Of a DNA stretch of 64,000 nt, positions 46,198-58,375 are shown one piece after another (the stretch's first letter is position 1; each line of letters begins with the position of its first letter). This stretch comes from Lentinus brumalis. Its lineage: Eukaryota; Basidiomycota; Agaricomycetes; Polyporales; Polyporaceae. The position numbers were made by a program, and so were the translations under genes. Below the pieces are notes generated by a model that saw only the letters and a program-made list of their open reading frames with translations, was not told the DNA's origin and made no database searches. The DNA is taken from NCBI GenBank assembly GCA_001792895.1, contig MARA01000035.1, forward strand, positions 62,001 to 126,000. Direction: 5' to 3'.

Positions 46198-47470
46198 TTA
46201 CTTCGGCTCGAAGTCCTCCACAGTCTCGTAGAACTCCTTAATCAGCCGCTTCTGCGCATCGACACCTTTCTCCGTCTACATGCACAAGTTCGCGAGATCA
46301 ATATTCCAGCAGCGCACGTCGAATGAACCCGAAAGGTAGACGCACCTCAGTGTCTCCGATCTTCCGAATCACGAAGTGCTTGCGTCCCCAAAGCACCCGC
46401 TCATTGACGTCGTTGTCCAGCGGCGCGTCGCGCCCGCCCGCAACGAAGCAGCCTGCTTCCTGCGCGATGATGACTCCCGCGCAGATGTCCCAGGGCCTAA
46501 CGGTGAGATTCAGCATATGTCGGTGACGTACCTCCGTCTCAGCTGAAGCCCACGTACCATGTTCCGATCTCCCTGTCGATGTACAAGCGTCAGCCTCCTT
46601 CCAACAACGCGCACGCAGCCCACAGACGCACCAGTAGATGTCCAGCCCGCCCTGCGCGACAAGCGCATAGTTCAGCGCCGCGCTCCCGAGCGACCTCAAT
46701 GAATGCGCCATCTTCCCCTTCACGACGCCCGTCGCCGGGTCGCCCGCGAGCCGCTTGAACGATTCGCCCTTCTTCTCGACCATCTCGAGCGAACGGTCCG
46801 ACCCCCACTCGATGCCAATCAGCGCCTGCGAGAGCGAGGGCAGCGGGCGGGGCGGGTTCGCGAGCGGGAGTCGTATCGCGGGGAGGGACGCCTGCTCGAG
46901 GTACGCGCCGCCGCCCAGGATCGCGCTGTACAGCTGGTTGAGGAAGGGGTTGTAGATCACCCCGAGCACGGGGCGTTTGAGGTAGATGAGGCCGAGGGAG
47001 ATGCAGGCGTACGGGAAGCCGTGGATGAAGTTCGTCGTCCCGTCTGCGGTGAGGCGTGCGCGGTCGGCGGCGTGCGCGGACAAAAGTAGAGACAGAACGA
47101 GCACGCACCGATGGGGTCGACGCAGAACGTCGGCTCGTCTGTCAGCTCGGGGCGCGAGCCCGCAGCGAAGGACTCCTCGCCGATGCTAGCCACCGGAGAG
47201 TCAGCGTCCTCCGCGCGTGCGCTGACGGCGACATGGGACTCACAACTTGAAGTCCGGATACTTCTCAGACAGCCGGTTCTTGACGAGCCTCTCGACGGCG
47301 ACGTCGTACTCCGTGACGAGGTCGACCGAGTTCTTCTTCTCGTCCGCCGCACCCGACGAGCGAATCTTCGCGGAGCCCTCGAGGATGAGGAGGCCAGCCT
47401 CGCGCGCGAGCGCGACTGTGTAGTTAAGGATCGCTTGGAGCTCGGTTCGCGTGAGCTGGACGTTGGCCAT
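46198..47470 (-). CDS. inositol monophosphatase
   Basis: Magnesium-dependent, lithium-sensitive phosphatase producing free myo-inositol for phosphoinositide synthesis. It starts MANVQLTRTELQAILNYTVA, then NSVDLVTEYDVAVERLVKNR, IGEESFAAGS (metal-binding Glu), FCVDPI split by an intron from DGTTNFIHGFP (the DPIDGTTNF signature), LGVIYNPFLNQLYSAILGGG, LRSLGSAALNYALVAQGGLD, WDICAGVIIAQEAGCFVAGG (the WDxCAG motif with the second metal Asp) and GRKHFVIRK. A last exon gives EKGVDAQKRLIKEFYETVED, with TAA at 46198-46200. All metal-binding motifs are present. Confidence 0.93.
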
Positions 47471-47704
47471 GGTGAGGGTTTAGGTCGAGAATGATGGTGG
47501 GTGGAAGTGACAAGTCTGCGCACTTATGTATGTACGGATTTCGGAGCGCGCACTGGCACGTTGGTGCACTCCGATCGATGACGGCACGAACGGCGCGCAC
47601 GACGACGGGTGTTGTGAACGGGGGTGCAGATGCTATTGATACAGTACTGATTATGCTATGGTGCTATGCGGCAGCGGCACAATGGTGTAGGTTATAGTGC
47701 GATG

Positions 47705-49263
47705 TCACTGAACGGCGATCGCCTCAGCGGATGCAGGAGGAGGCACATCCAAACCCAAGCCGATAGCTGGTACGGACTGCGCGGCAGGTGCGCTATCGGA
47801 CGGAACGTACGCGTCGTCCTTCGTCGTCGTCTCCGGAGCAGGGATGGGGGCGAGGGCGACTGGCTGGAGCGCTATAGGCGGGGCGCGCTGCCCACCACGC
47901 CTCTCAATCGCATCCACGATCTCCGCAAACTCTTGTTCGCCAGTCCATGGGGCGACATGCTCCTCTATGTCCTCGTAGCCCTTCGCGCGGACGATCGCTT
48001 CGCGGAGGGCCTTCAGCTCATTGCGCGAAGTGTTTTCGTGCCGACCCTGGAATTGGGTCGCGCAGAACTTGGTGGACGACCAGTGGTTGCCCAGGTATTT
48101 GCCCTGTGGCGGACGACTGAACTGAGGATGGGTGAGATCCAATGGGAGGGAGAGGACTCACGAGACGGATATAGGAAGGGACGAAGGTGGATTCGAGATC
48201 CTTCAGCGGGGTTGGCGAGAAGCACGTCGGATTTGCCTCAGCAGCAGTTGCAATCATGACGGAGTGCGCCCCTACCCATCTTGCATAAGCGCAAGGCAGT
48301 AATGGAAACAAAGAGAACGCACCTGTGACTTCCCGTACGCGTTTGGAATCGTCGTACCCCAGGCAATCCCCATTCTCTATCACCGCTATGCCCTTGCCCA
48401 TCTTCTCCACGAACTCGACGATCTCCCGTAACCGCGTAATGACCGCCTTCTCCTTCATACGCATGTTCCGCGTCCGACAGTGTACCGTGAGCGCCGAGAT
48501 GCCTGTGTTCACGATGCGCTCCACCAGCTTGAGCGTGTCCTCTTGCGAAGGCAGCAGACGAATTTTCGCCGAGATGGTGATTTCTGGAGGCATGGCTTCC
48601 CGGAGGGCAGTAAGAATGGAGCAGAGGAGGTCGGGGTTTGTGAGTAGCGCGGCGCCCATGCCGGCGTGTGTAGAGAAGGGCTTCGGACAGCCGCAGTTGA
48701 GGTCGAAGCCGGAGACATCCTGCTGTACCATCTTCGCAGCTTGCACCGCGAGCTCTGGGTCCGCCGAGCCAATCTGGTAGATGAGGAAAGGCTTCTCGAT
48801 AGGATGTGTCGTGAATATTGCCTTCGATTTGCCGTGGTAGGAGACCACACCCGTGACAGCTGCGAAATGTGATGAGGGAGTTGCGCCCGGTGCAGACGAA
48901 CGAGCGGAACCTACGATCGACTTCTCGGGTGGTGTGAAGGATGGCTTTGTCAATCGTCTCCGGGCCCCATACCAACTTCGCGCCGTGCTTGAGCGCGAAC
49001 AGTCGCGTCGGCACTGTCACAGCACATAAGACGGAGAAAAGCAGAGATGTAAGGTAGTACTCACACGCGCCGGATCTGACCATGGGCGCAAGCATCAGCC
49101 CATCCTTGTAGTCCTCCGATGTAAGGGGCGCATATTCCAGTCTTGGTCTTTTTGCGACCCGAGGTGAAGATTCAGGAGAAGGTGGCTGCGAGCGGCGAGA
49201 CATACTGGTGTAGATTCCTCTGCAGATCGAGCGGAAATGTGACAGTCGGGAAAAAGTCGGCAT
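47705..49263 (-). CDS. DUS2: tRNA-dihydrouridine(20) synthase
   Basis: FMN-dependent enzyme reducing uridine 20 in the D loop of tRNAs. Landmarks: DGLMLAPMVRSGA with the FMN-binding start joined over an intron to VPTRLFALKHGAKLVWGPE, then DKAILHTTREVD; after another intron HPIEKPFLIYQIGSADPELA, FDLNCGCPKPFSTHAGMGAA (catalytic Cys in NCGCPK), ISALTVHCRTRNMRMKEKA, KGIAVIENGDC, and SVMIATAAEANPTCFSPTP, typical of Dus2. A C-terminal exon (RHENTSRNELKALREAIVRA) ends at 47705 with an Ala/Pro-rich tail. The start may be the first Met (49263) or the Met at 49203; the first could add a mitochondrial or nuclear signal. Confidence 0.9.
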
Positions 49264-49774
49264 GCGACTCCAGCAATCGCCCGAGTCGAGTAGCTAGAAT
49301 CGCAGTGATGGAGAGAAGATGGTGTTGAGATGGTGGAGGTGGTGGTGGCCAGAGAGATGAAGTCAACTTCGCTGAGGCTCTGAACAGATTCATGTACCAA
49401 GCGCTTAGCGCTCACAGGTGTTGCTCAGGCTGCGTGCACTGGCGGTCGAAGTCTTCCGCTCTTCCACCAACTCAAAGTTGGGCAAACGTAGTAACTGCGG
49501 GTGCTCGAGAACAGGTTGTACTTACACTGTCAGTGAGGTATCAGTATTACTGATGATGTATCATTCACAGGCTCTCGAGGCGGCCGCCAGCAACGACAGC
49601 AACGTCAGGGCTCCCGAAACGCAGAACGGAGACCTCGGAGAGACAAGCTTGATCTTGGGCTTGAGGGTCGGCGGATTTTTCCCACTGAGCCCAATAGCCC
49701 TAGGGGCTCGCGCTGTGCATCTCAACCTTCTCAGTCCGCTACCTCGAGCGTTCCTATCAACCTGCTGACGGAAG
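49264..49774. other. divergent intergenic region, no feature seen
   Basis: About 500 bp between the divergent DUS2 and F-box-like genes. No TATA box or repeat noticed. Confidence 0.5.
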
Positions 49775-51164
49775 ATGTGAGTGGAGACCATGTTTCGAGC
49801 TCATGGCAGTCGTGGCCTGACGATCCATATCCAGGCCTGCTGGTATTGTCACTATGAACCTCGACGTGGTGTGTGCAATTATGGCCTTCGTCATATCCAT
49901 GCCTAAGGACTCTCGCCCACGATCTACCATCGCGTCGATGATGCTCGTCAACCGTGCGCTCTACCACGAAGGAGCGAAGAGCCTCCTCTCACGCGACGTC
50001 TCACTCTACGACTCGGGGGATGTCCCCTCGTTCGTTGATTGTTGTCTCGCCGAGAATGGCATCCGCACTGGCTATGTGCGCGAGCTGGTTTTGCATTTCT
50101 TTCCTCGTTCTCCTGTGACCGCGGCCAGCCTGTCGAATCTCGTCCTGAAGCTCACGAACCTTGCGAGCGTCTCGCTCATGAGCGCGGCATCGTCCTGGAC
50201 ACGCAGTGAAGAGGAGGATAGAAGCGAGAGCATTTTGTTTGATACTATGGCATCGCTCACGACCCTCTCGCGGCTGTCGCTCCAAATCCGCAACATTTCC
50301 CATAGAGGAGCCGGAGCGAACCGCAGCTTGCAGTTTGTCAAGACACTCCGGTCTCCCTTATGCGAGCTATACCTCTCTCAATATTGTAGCAACGCATCTG
50401 CGGGCACGCGATTCGAGCTCTCGATGCTCTCTTCCTGTGCCCCAACGTTGGAGAAAGTGCATCTGACGCACTGCACCTTCTTTTCCTCCTCTCCGGAGCC
50501 CCAATTCCTCAAGGTCTCGCAGCTCAAAATCTCATTCACCGTACCCGATCCTGCGTGGTTGGACATCAACGACTACGTTCGCGTGTTTCCCAATCTCAAG
50601 CGGCTCACGGTCCTGAACTACGATATTCCTTGGCAGTCGTCCAGCAGTGGTGACTATGTGAAGGAGTTGGACGACGTACGCAACTACAACCGGCTCAACT
50701 TCGCGCAAGCCGGTCACTTCGGGTGGCCTTCGCTGGAGCAGCTGAGCAGCGATGTCTTGACTGCGTGGAGTCTCGGGCTGTCCTGCAAAGTCGAACATCT
50801 GCAACTCGTTGTGCATTCTCTTGCCTACATGAAGCGGCTGCCGGAGCTCCTCTCTCATCTCCGCCCGGGCACGCTAGGTCTGCAAATCAGGACATATGGT
50901 TTGAGCACTTCGCTTCTGAAGGACATCCTCGCGGCCGCCCTTATGTCCACTCCTACCGAGTTGAAAGCGGTCACTGTCGGGGTACACCTGGTTCCACTGG
51001 AATGGCCTCATGTGGGTACGGAGCACGTTGTGCAAGCGATACTCGACCCCGAGGCTGTTGTGGAGAGGTTGCTTCTTGCTATGCCGTCCCTTCGTGGGAC
51101 TGCCCTCGAGGTGCTTGATTATGCCGACTACTCCGCACGTATCACCCTGGATGGGTACTCGTGA
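49775..51164 (+). CDS. F-box-like protein with leucine-rich C-terminus, copy 3
   Basis: AT at 49775-49776 is joined over a 58-bp intron (49777-49834, GTGAGT...TCCAG) to GCCTGCTGG, giving MPAGIVTMNLDVVCAIMAFV; the remainder is one exon to 51164. F-box-like region: DVVCAIMAFVISMPKDSRPR, MMLVNRALYHEGAKSLLSRD. Then GYVRELVLHFFPRSP, leucine-rich segments (MASLTTLSRLSLQIRNISH), VSQLKISFTVPDPAWLDIND, the family block WSLGLSCKVEHLQLVVH, LPELLSHLRPGTLGLQI and the end RITLDGYS. If the split start is wrong, the in-frame Met of MNLDVV (49854) is the alternative. Probable SCF adaptor. Confidence 0.75.
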
Positions 51165-51451
51165 GCTCTGGATGACCTTTCATCTTCGCTCAATGACTAT
51201 AATGTAGCTGACGTTCTCTGTAGTGGTTTGGTTCGTCACCTTCTCGAGACCTTTAGTATCACGTACAGTTTCTATAGTTGGTCGACCTTCAGTGTGAGAT
51301 GATGTGGGTTGTTCCGTTCCGAGACTAGTAATACAACATGGAACATCAGACGTGTGCCGTGAACAGCGTGAAGTCGTAGGTATATCGTCACCAATGCCAT
51401 CGCGCACCACCACTCTCCGCGCCCTACCCAGCCTGTACATAGCGCACAGCC

Positions 51452-53647
51452 TCATACGCTCTCGTCGTCGCCCTTCTCTCTGACCTCCCGGACCTCCGTC
51501 GTCGCGTTCGCCTTCTCGTGGAAGTGCTTCTCGCTCGGGCGCCACCCAGGCGAGTTCCACGGTTTCACGCCCGAGCGGTACAGCTCGTCTACCTCCTCCA
51601 GACTGAGGCCCTTGGTCTCGGGGATGAAGAGGTACACATAGACGAAGCCGAAGGTGAGCATGCCGAAGAATATGAGAAGGATGAGCGGTCCAATCTTCTC
51701 AGCGATGCGCGGGGAGAAGAAAGAGAGGAGGAAGTTCCAGAGCCAGTCTGTGGTTGCGTGGTCAGTAGCGTTCCCTTATAGTGTCGTGACAGGTTGGGAG
51801 GAAGACTCACTCGTCGCACTTCCGAGAGCGATGGCTTTCGGACGGACACGCAGAGGGAAGCTCTCGCCGAGGTACACCCAAGGGGTCGGGCCCCAGAAGA
51901 TCGAGAACGAGAAGACGTGCAGCACCGCGAACGCGATCAGGACATCGCCACCCGTCTTCTGACTTGGTGTCAACTGGTCGGCGGGGGTACCCTTAGGAGC
52001 CAGCATGAAATGGCCGACGAGTCCAGCGATGATGGAACAGGTTGCCTCAAGGACAGAGCCAGTAAGGAGCGACTGCACGCACGATTGGTGAGAAAGCTGG
52101 ACACGAACAGATACAAAGCTGAGACATACATTCCGGCGACCCCAGGTCTCAATGAGGTATAGAGCGGGGATTGTTCCGACGACGGAGACGCCTCCAAGAA
52201 TCGCCTGGATATTGTACGGGTCCAAGGAGGTACCAGCACTCTGGAAGAACGTATCGCCATAGTAGTCTAAGTCCAGGGTTAGACATCGCGTTCTTCAGAT
52301 TCGTAAGCTATCAAGGACGAGGATGAGCGACGTACAGTAGAAGTTCTGGCCGTTCAGCTGTTGGATGAACTGCAACATCATTCCGTTCATGGTGCGCTTC
52401 CAAAGCATGTTGCGCGTCGAGAAGCACTCCGCCCAGGTGGCCTTGCCGCCCTCGTTCTCCGCCCGGATGCCGAGCTCGAGTTCCTCGATGGTCTCCATCA
52501 CTACAGGATCGTCCTCCGGCAGGCTGTTGAGTAGAGACACTACACGGCGTGCCTCGTCTTCGCGCCCGGTACCGAGAAGGTGACGACTGCGTACCCATGT
52601 TTGTGAGTATGCGGTCTTAGATACATATACATAGAAGAAAGAACTTACGGAGATTCAGGCAGGAAGAATATGCCTGAGAGAAGGATGAAACCCCAGAGCA
52701 GCTGGAGCCCGACAGGGATGCGCCATGAAGCAGACCCGTCGAGGTGGTGTGTGCCAATTTCGATCATGTAGCTCAGGAAGATGCTGCATATTGCGGCATT
52801 AGAAACGGGTCAAGATGCGCAACGGGAGACCACTTACCCAACGATAATCTGCAGCTGGTACAAGACAAGCAGCATACCACGCATGGCCTTCGGTGCCGTC
52901 TCGCCGTTGTACAGCGGAACAATGGCTGGATGTTCGTTAGGTCTTCGAACATAGACGGAGCAAGGTCAATGCGTACCAGAAAGTGCTCCCACTCCCAGAC
53001 CTGCGATGAAACGCCCGATGGTTATTTGGACTATCGAGCGCACAGTGCCAGTTTGAATGGCGGTGCCAACGGTGAAGATCGCAGACCAAATGAGGATGGA
53101 ACCTCGACGACCAAAGCGGTCAGACGTGAAGGCTTGTCCGAGGGCACCAACGAACGTGCTACACACAGAATTCAATATTTGAAACTGGGTCGCAAGGACA
53201 AGGGTACGCACCCCGCTGATAGTAGAGATGTGATGATGGATTGTCGTGAACTTGATAGAACCCATGTCCCGTCAGACTGCTGCTCTCCGAACCGTTGGAC
53301 GAAGTCGGGCATAATGAGACATCCCTACGCATACCGGGTCAATGGGTCGGTAGTCTAAGTTTGTCTGACAGGACTCACTGAAATGACTCCGATGTCATAT
53401 CCGAAAAGGAATCCTGCCAACGGTATGTTCGTTCTGGATGACACTGGTCAGGACTGTTTCTAGACCAGCCAATGCAAGCTGACTCACAATTCCCACTCAT
53501 TCAGATTCTCGTCATTGTCAGCTCACCTCCTACATGGAGGAAGGGAAACCTTCAGCGGAAGTCCTATGACCCAGCGTTGTCGCAAGACGCACCGAATGCA
53601 ATAAACACCGCGAGAAGGACTGCCCTGTGGTTCGTTGGTATCCCCAT
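51452..53647 (-). CDS. MFS sugar transporter (hexose-type)
   Basis: Plasma-membrane monosaccharide transporter of the HXT/GLUT-like family. MGIPTNHRAVLLAVFIAF continues over an intron into GFLFGYDIGVIS (TM1 motif), QAFTSDRFGRRGSI (RxGRR motif between TM2 and TM3), ITIGRFIAGLGVG, then the central loop after a PESPR-type motif (VSLLNSLPEDDPVVMETIEE), MNGMMLQFIQQLNGQNFY (QQxxGxNxxxYY helix 7 motif), LYLIETWGRRN, WGPTPWVYLGESFPLRVRPK and PETKGLSLEEVDELYRSGVK. It ends at 51452. All twelve helices are plausible and seven to eight short introns are present. Preference for a given sugar cannot be read. Confidence 0.9.
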
Positions 53648-54619
53648 GGTCGCGGTATGAGACGCAGTCCTGGGAAGTCGGACAGCAAGAGAAGCGGGGG
53701 CTCACGGGGCCCAGCGACGCGAAGCACTCGTCTTTATAGCACGGGGGCATGCCGTGCGTTTAGTGCCCCAGTTCCGCGGGAAAAGGTTCCTGTCGCGCAG
53801 TGCGAATTCGTCGTGCGGGCCGTGCTGGCCATCAGGACGGTCCGGAGAGAAACGAGTGGTTGTCGTAATCTTCAGGGTGGTTCTCCAACACGCGCGATCC
53901 CATGGCCACAAAGGTGAGCGCGGTATCAATTCCCCCGCAGTGTGCCCACTGATGTCATGTGCCCCGCGTGGGGCCCCGCCGCGTATCCCCCAGCCGCCGG
54001 CTCCGGGTCTCTGGCTTTTTGCTATGTATGTAAGATCCTCCAAAGTGGTCAGCTTCGTATCTGTATCTTGAAGGGCTGATCAGGGACTTCCTGGAAAACA
54101 TCAGAGAACCGGTCTCTGTTGCCGCAGCCACGAGGAGCACGAGTGCGGTGGATACACACGCCGGAGCCTGCAAAGAAAATCTCGATGGCCATGGTACGTA
54201 CTATGTTCATCGGCAGCAGCAGCTGGAATACGATGATCGGCTCGGACTCGGCGTTGCAATGGTGCGAGGTGCACGACGTCGTAAGTGTTCTGCCAGAACT
54301 ATGTAGCGGGGACTCGCGGAACAGAAGTTGAACATGACGAGTACTGGTGCTAGAAGGCATTGAATGATGGGTTGCTCAGGCACGGAGATTAGCACTCCAT
54401 AGATAGACGAGGTTAAAGCCCAACTTGGAACAAAGGGGACACCCATGCTTCGGACGCCTGGTTCTACGTAAACAGACGGAAAGATCTCATTGACTTGCTC
54501 TAGAGGAGATATATACGCCTAGAGTCGTCGAGGACTAGGACAAGCCGTCAGTGATTGTGATATAGGAACTTCGAGTGCACTGTGCCAAAGAACTGCAACG
54601 CACCTCTAAGGATCCGTCT
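53648..54619. promoter_or_regulatory. intergenic upstream of the sugar transporter; GC-rich Mig1/CreA-like words
   Basis: About 970 bp. Near 53930-53995 lie several SYGGRG-like words on either strand (CCCCGC, GTGGGG, CCCCGCC, CCCCCAG), the type bound by Mig1/CreA repressors, within 300-350 bp of the transporter start. This would fit glucose repression but is weak evidence in a GC-rich genome. No gene seen. Confidence 0.25.
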
Positions 54620-56056
54620 TCAATCGGCGTCCGCGAGCCGTCGCAGCCCCCCTCGCACGAGCAGGCAAGCCGCCAAGTCCAGTCCTCGATCCGACAGTCC
54701 TCCTTCCAATCTATCGAGATATCGATCGGGGAGCCTGCCGAGAGCTCGCATCCTGGCATGGTCGGTGATGCCGACGTCCTGAAGAATGGGCAGCACGTCG
54801 GGACCGAGTCCATGCTCCGCGAGAAACGCTTCAACTGCACTGCTCTCCGTCCGAGGTGCAATAAGTATTTCTGGCGTCCGCTGCGAGGTTCCGCCGTTTG
54901 AGATCGCCGGAGTCGGCTCGTGGTGTTTGAGAGGGCTTCGATGTAGCTCACGTTGGGCTGTCGTCAGAGGATCCACGAAGTACCCAGCTTCTGTGGCGAG
55001 AGGATTCCTGCGAAAGTGAGGATGTATATCGTTGAGATGGTCTGCAAACATCTCAAGAGTTTGTCCTGGTCCTGCAGGGATCGCCTGAACAACCCGAAAG
55101 TCAGAAAAGCATTGTTAACGTCTGGCCGCCAAACTTACTACGTATTCTTCACAGTCATTACATTGAGTCTCCCAATTTTCCGGGCGGTCAGTCGATATCA
55201 TACCCTGTGTGTTGACGACAAAGCGTGCACGGGGAAACTCCTTCTCGACCTCGGCGATTGCGTCCTCTAGCCATCCCGGGCGCTGCAGGATTTTAGCAGG
55301 GAAGCTGCAACAAGCACAACTGCGAAACGAACCACAGTGGACCTGGAACTGGACGACGTCTCCAAGCTCTGGGAACGCGGGACGCGTTCTTGAGACGATG
55401 CAGATGCAGGAACACGACGACGGGGCGAGGCCGATGGAATGCGCGTCAGGTCGATGAACAAGACAGGCTGCGTGACAAGCGTCGCTGACGACGACTGGCT
55501 AGACGACATGGGAACAGGGGTATGATCAGGTTGCCCGTCCATGCTTTCTCCTGCGCTTTGAGGCTCCTCAGAGTCCGAGCGGAGATCGATGATGTCGGGA
55601 GGGTCTGGTCGTGGCCCCAGACGGTGAATCCTGCGCCTGCGACGAAGTATGCGATCTGGCGAGACGGAGGTTCGAATTTCTGTCAAGCGTCTCAGCGTGT
55701 GGGCAACATTGCAACCATACAGAAAGACCTGAAGAACACATACCTGGGGCCGCAAGACCACGTTGCCGTGCAGATGGACCCCTCGGAGAGACCGCAGTGT
55801 GCCCGTGATTCCCTCGGTGGCGACGACCGCGTATCTCCTCCTCTGTGATCTCTTCCTCTGGCTCCTGGCAAACGTCCGAGGTCCGTGAATGGTAGCTGCT
55901 GTCCCTGACAGCCGGCTGTCGATAATATGAACAGTCAGCCGAGGTCTTAGTCACTGTACGGACACGCACCTGCTTGAACTGGTGGTTTGTATCCTGGGAT
56001 GCAGATGACCGGATCCAAGTGGCATTCGGCGGACGGCTGCATAAGAAGTCCAACAT
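54620..56056 (-). CDS. zinc-finger protein with SIM-like motifs and SAM-like C-terminus
   Basis: Unnamed basidiomycete-type protein. It starts MLDFLCSRPPNATW; introns GTGCGTGTCC...GACAG and others follow. Features in order: an acidic EPEEEITEEEI patch, DPPDIIDLRSDSEE and PVLFIDLTRI, both matching SUMO-interaction motifs (hydrophobic core next to acids), a Ser-rich stretch, then a C2H2-type finger WETQCNDCEEYV...FADHLNDIHPHF (Cys-x2-Cys, His-x4-His) across an intron. The C-terminal helical domain is VEAFLAEHGLGPDVLPILQD, VGITDHARMRALGRL and LDRLEGGLSDRGLDLAACLL, SAM-like in pattern. The same C-terminal domain occurs in the next gene (56343). Start codon and first exon are uncertain. Confidence 0.5.
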
Positions 56057-56342
56057 GGGAGCGCACGAGGGCAGGGGGTTGCATACTAGCATCACGCTGA
56101 GCGTAAAAGGCCGAGATTGAGGCCGATAGAGGACGTACACCTCAGCTGTGACATCTGGAGATCCAAATCCAGATCTCCATGACAGGACACCTTCCGCGTT
56201 TCAGATGACACCCTCACTGAATGACAATTAGAGTCAAGAGGATACATCCAAGAAGACGAGCACTCACCTACACGACGAGACGTATGGCATCATTTGTATG
56301 TACTACTACTCTGTCTCAATTCATCTTCATCTTCGGTATATA
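56057..56342. other. short spacer between paired minus-strand genes
   Basis: About 290 bp containing the upstream region of the gene at 54620. No feature seen. Confidence 0.4.
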
Positions 56343-58375
56343 CTACCTCTGCGCAGCCCGCCTTTTTAGCCCATCCCTGATCAGCAAACGCGCAACAGGA
56401 TCAAGTCCAGCGTGCTCTAGTGTTTTGTCCAGCCTATCGAGCATTCTCCAGTGGAGGCCTCCGAGAGCTCGCATACGCTGTTCGTCACTGATACCCACTC
56501 CGCGTAACGTCTCCGCAAGCACAGGCGAGAGGGATATTTCGTTCAGAAATGTTACGACAGGATCCCCGATGCCTCCGAGGGAAGGCGGCGCCTGAGCGTC
56601 GATGGGGCGCACAGGCTCTTCAACAGGGTGGGCGATGGTGTAAAGTCCGCTCAGGTTTGGGAAGCTGGCAACGACGGGATGAGTCTCTCCACCCTGCTGC
56701 GAAGAGGCATCCACCTGACTTGTGTCAGGCTTGGGCGGTATCGTGGTTCGCTCCCAGGCCACGAACGCGGAGAAAGAGTCGCTGCATACTAGATGCCGTT
56801 GACGCCATGGCACGTCCGGTGGTATGAGGTGTGTGGCGGGCGGATCGGTGACTGGCGAGGAAAAGCATTGCGGGGGTGATGCGGGAGGAGAAGGGATTGA
56901 AAGGACCTGAATAGGCATGAAATCGTCGTCGTGGGCCATTTGGATGAGTCCATCGACTTCCATGTCGCTCGGTGTGGGACTCGCACCACCGGCCCCTTCA
57001 TCAAGCTGGGGCGAGACGACACTCGCAGGCATGTGCTCAGGCGACGTAGGAGTATTGTCTATCTCACCCTGAGGAGCACCGGGCGGGGAGTCAGCCCACG
57101 AATTGACAGAGGAAGCGCGAGGCTCCGAGCCCAGGGTCCTGGAGCTAGCACGCGCGGATGAGCTGCAGCGCGGGGTGGTCACAGATGTGGCCGCAGGAGC
57201 CGACACTGGGCGGATCGTCGAGTACTTCGCCATGAGTTCCCCCAACGCACTGTGTTCTTGTGACATGACGGGCACGAGTGTAGCACCACGTCTATCCATG
57301 ATGCCTACGCGAGGCTGAAAGAAATCATCAATGTCGTCTCATCGGCAAGCAAAGACAAACTTACCTGTCCAGCTTCGGTCCTGCGCCTATAATTTTGAAA
57401 AAGAATCGTCTTACACGGTTGAGCATTAGGGGCGTCGGCTTCCGCATCACTGCTAGCCTGGCCATGATGCGCCGTTAGACGATTCTCCTACGGACTATGG
57501 TCAGTACGATTGGAGTATGCAGAAGATTTGGCGATAGGCACCTCTTCCAGCTTAGGAGAGCGATTAACTCCCGCCAGGCCCCCCACGACCTGCGTCCCGT
57601 TGTCTGAGAATGGCTGCGATGAGCCCTCGATATGATGTGCTGGGCAGTCCGGACTGCTGCACTGACTACAACTCAGGGCAGATCCCTTCCGCTTCGCCTG
57701 AGTGTTCGGTGCTTCAAGTCGTGCATTGTCGGATGTCCCAGCCCGCGTCGGTAGTCGCTCGCTCGCGCTCGCAGCAGCGGCAAGTTGAGAGTCACTCGAC
57801 TGCGTGACTGCAAACATGTCAGTGAGCATATATACATGCAATAGCTAGTTTAACGGGACGAGGACACTCACCGTTCAGCAGGGCATACTCTCTACCCACA
57901 TGTGGGTTGTCCGTGGGGTTCTCTGGTCCCGCGTCGACTTTGAGTTCGTCCTTACAATCCTCCTCATCCGAGCTGATGACGATGATGGCGTCGTCAGGCG
58001 CGATAGAAACTGAGGGCATCGCTCAGCAGGGTGGCAAAAGCTGGAGATGGAGCGTAGAGTGTTCGACACGTCGTCGGGGTGTTCAACAGTCCCTAAGGAT
58101 GTCAACATCGCTCTCGCATAGACCAAACCGACTTGCATTGAACGCGACCCTGCAGGGTCGTCGACGGGGAACAAGCATATGACGGGCTTTGCCAAGGTCA
58201 GCGGGACGCTCACGTCGACCTCAGTGAGGTCGTGAGTGCGCGCGTAACGCCGTACCTTGCACTCACCCACCACCAGTCGATGAACACATCTCTTCATTCT
58301 GGTACTGAAATCTGCCGTGGATGCTCCAAGACCTGGACCTGGCTTGTACTCGGGGATCGTCGTCCGAAGAGGCAT
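56343..58375 (-). CDS. disordered protein with SIM-like motif and SAM-like C-terminus
   Basis: Likely paralog of the gene at 54620. Proposed exons: from 58375 (MPLRTTIPEYKPGPGLG, VCLFP-like beta segment KPVICLFPVDDPAG), then DDAIIVISSDEEDCKDELK, a textbook SUMO-interaction motif, then SDSQLAAAASASERLPTRAG, then a large last exon (MDRRGATLVPVMSQ..., Ser/Pro-rich) with DVPWRQRHLVCSDSFSAFVA, ending in VVTFLNEISLSPVLAETLRG, VGISDEQRMRALGGLHWRML, DRLDKTLEHAGLDPVARLLI and RDGLKRRAAQR. The last domain matches that of the neighbour at the RMRALG, LDRL and GLD positions. Splice sites between the first three pieces are not all certain. Function unknown; SUMO binding in the nucleus is a reasonable guess. 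Confidence 0.5.
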
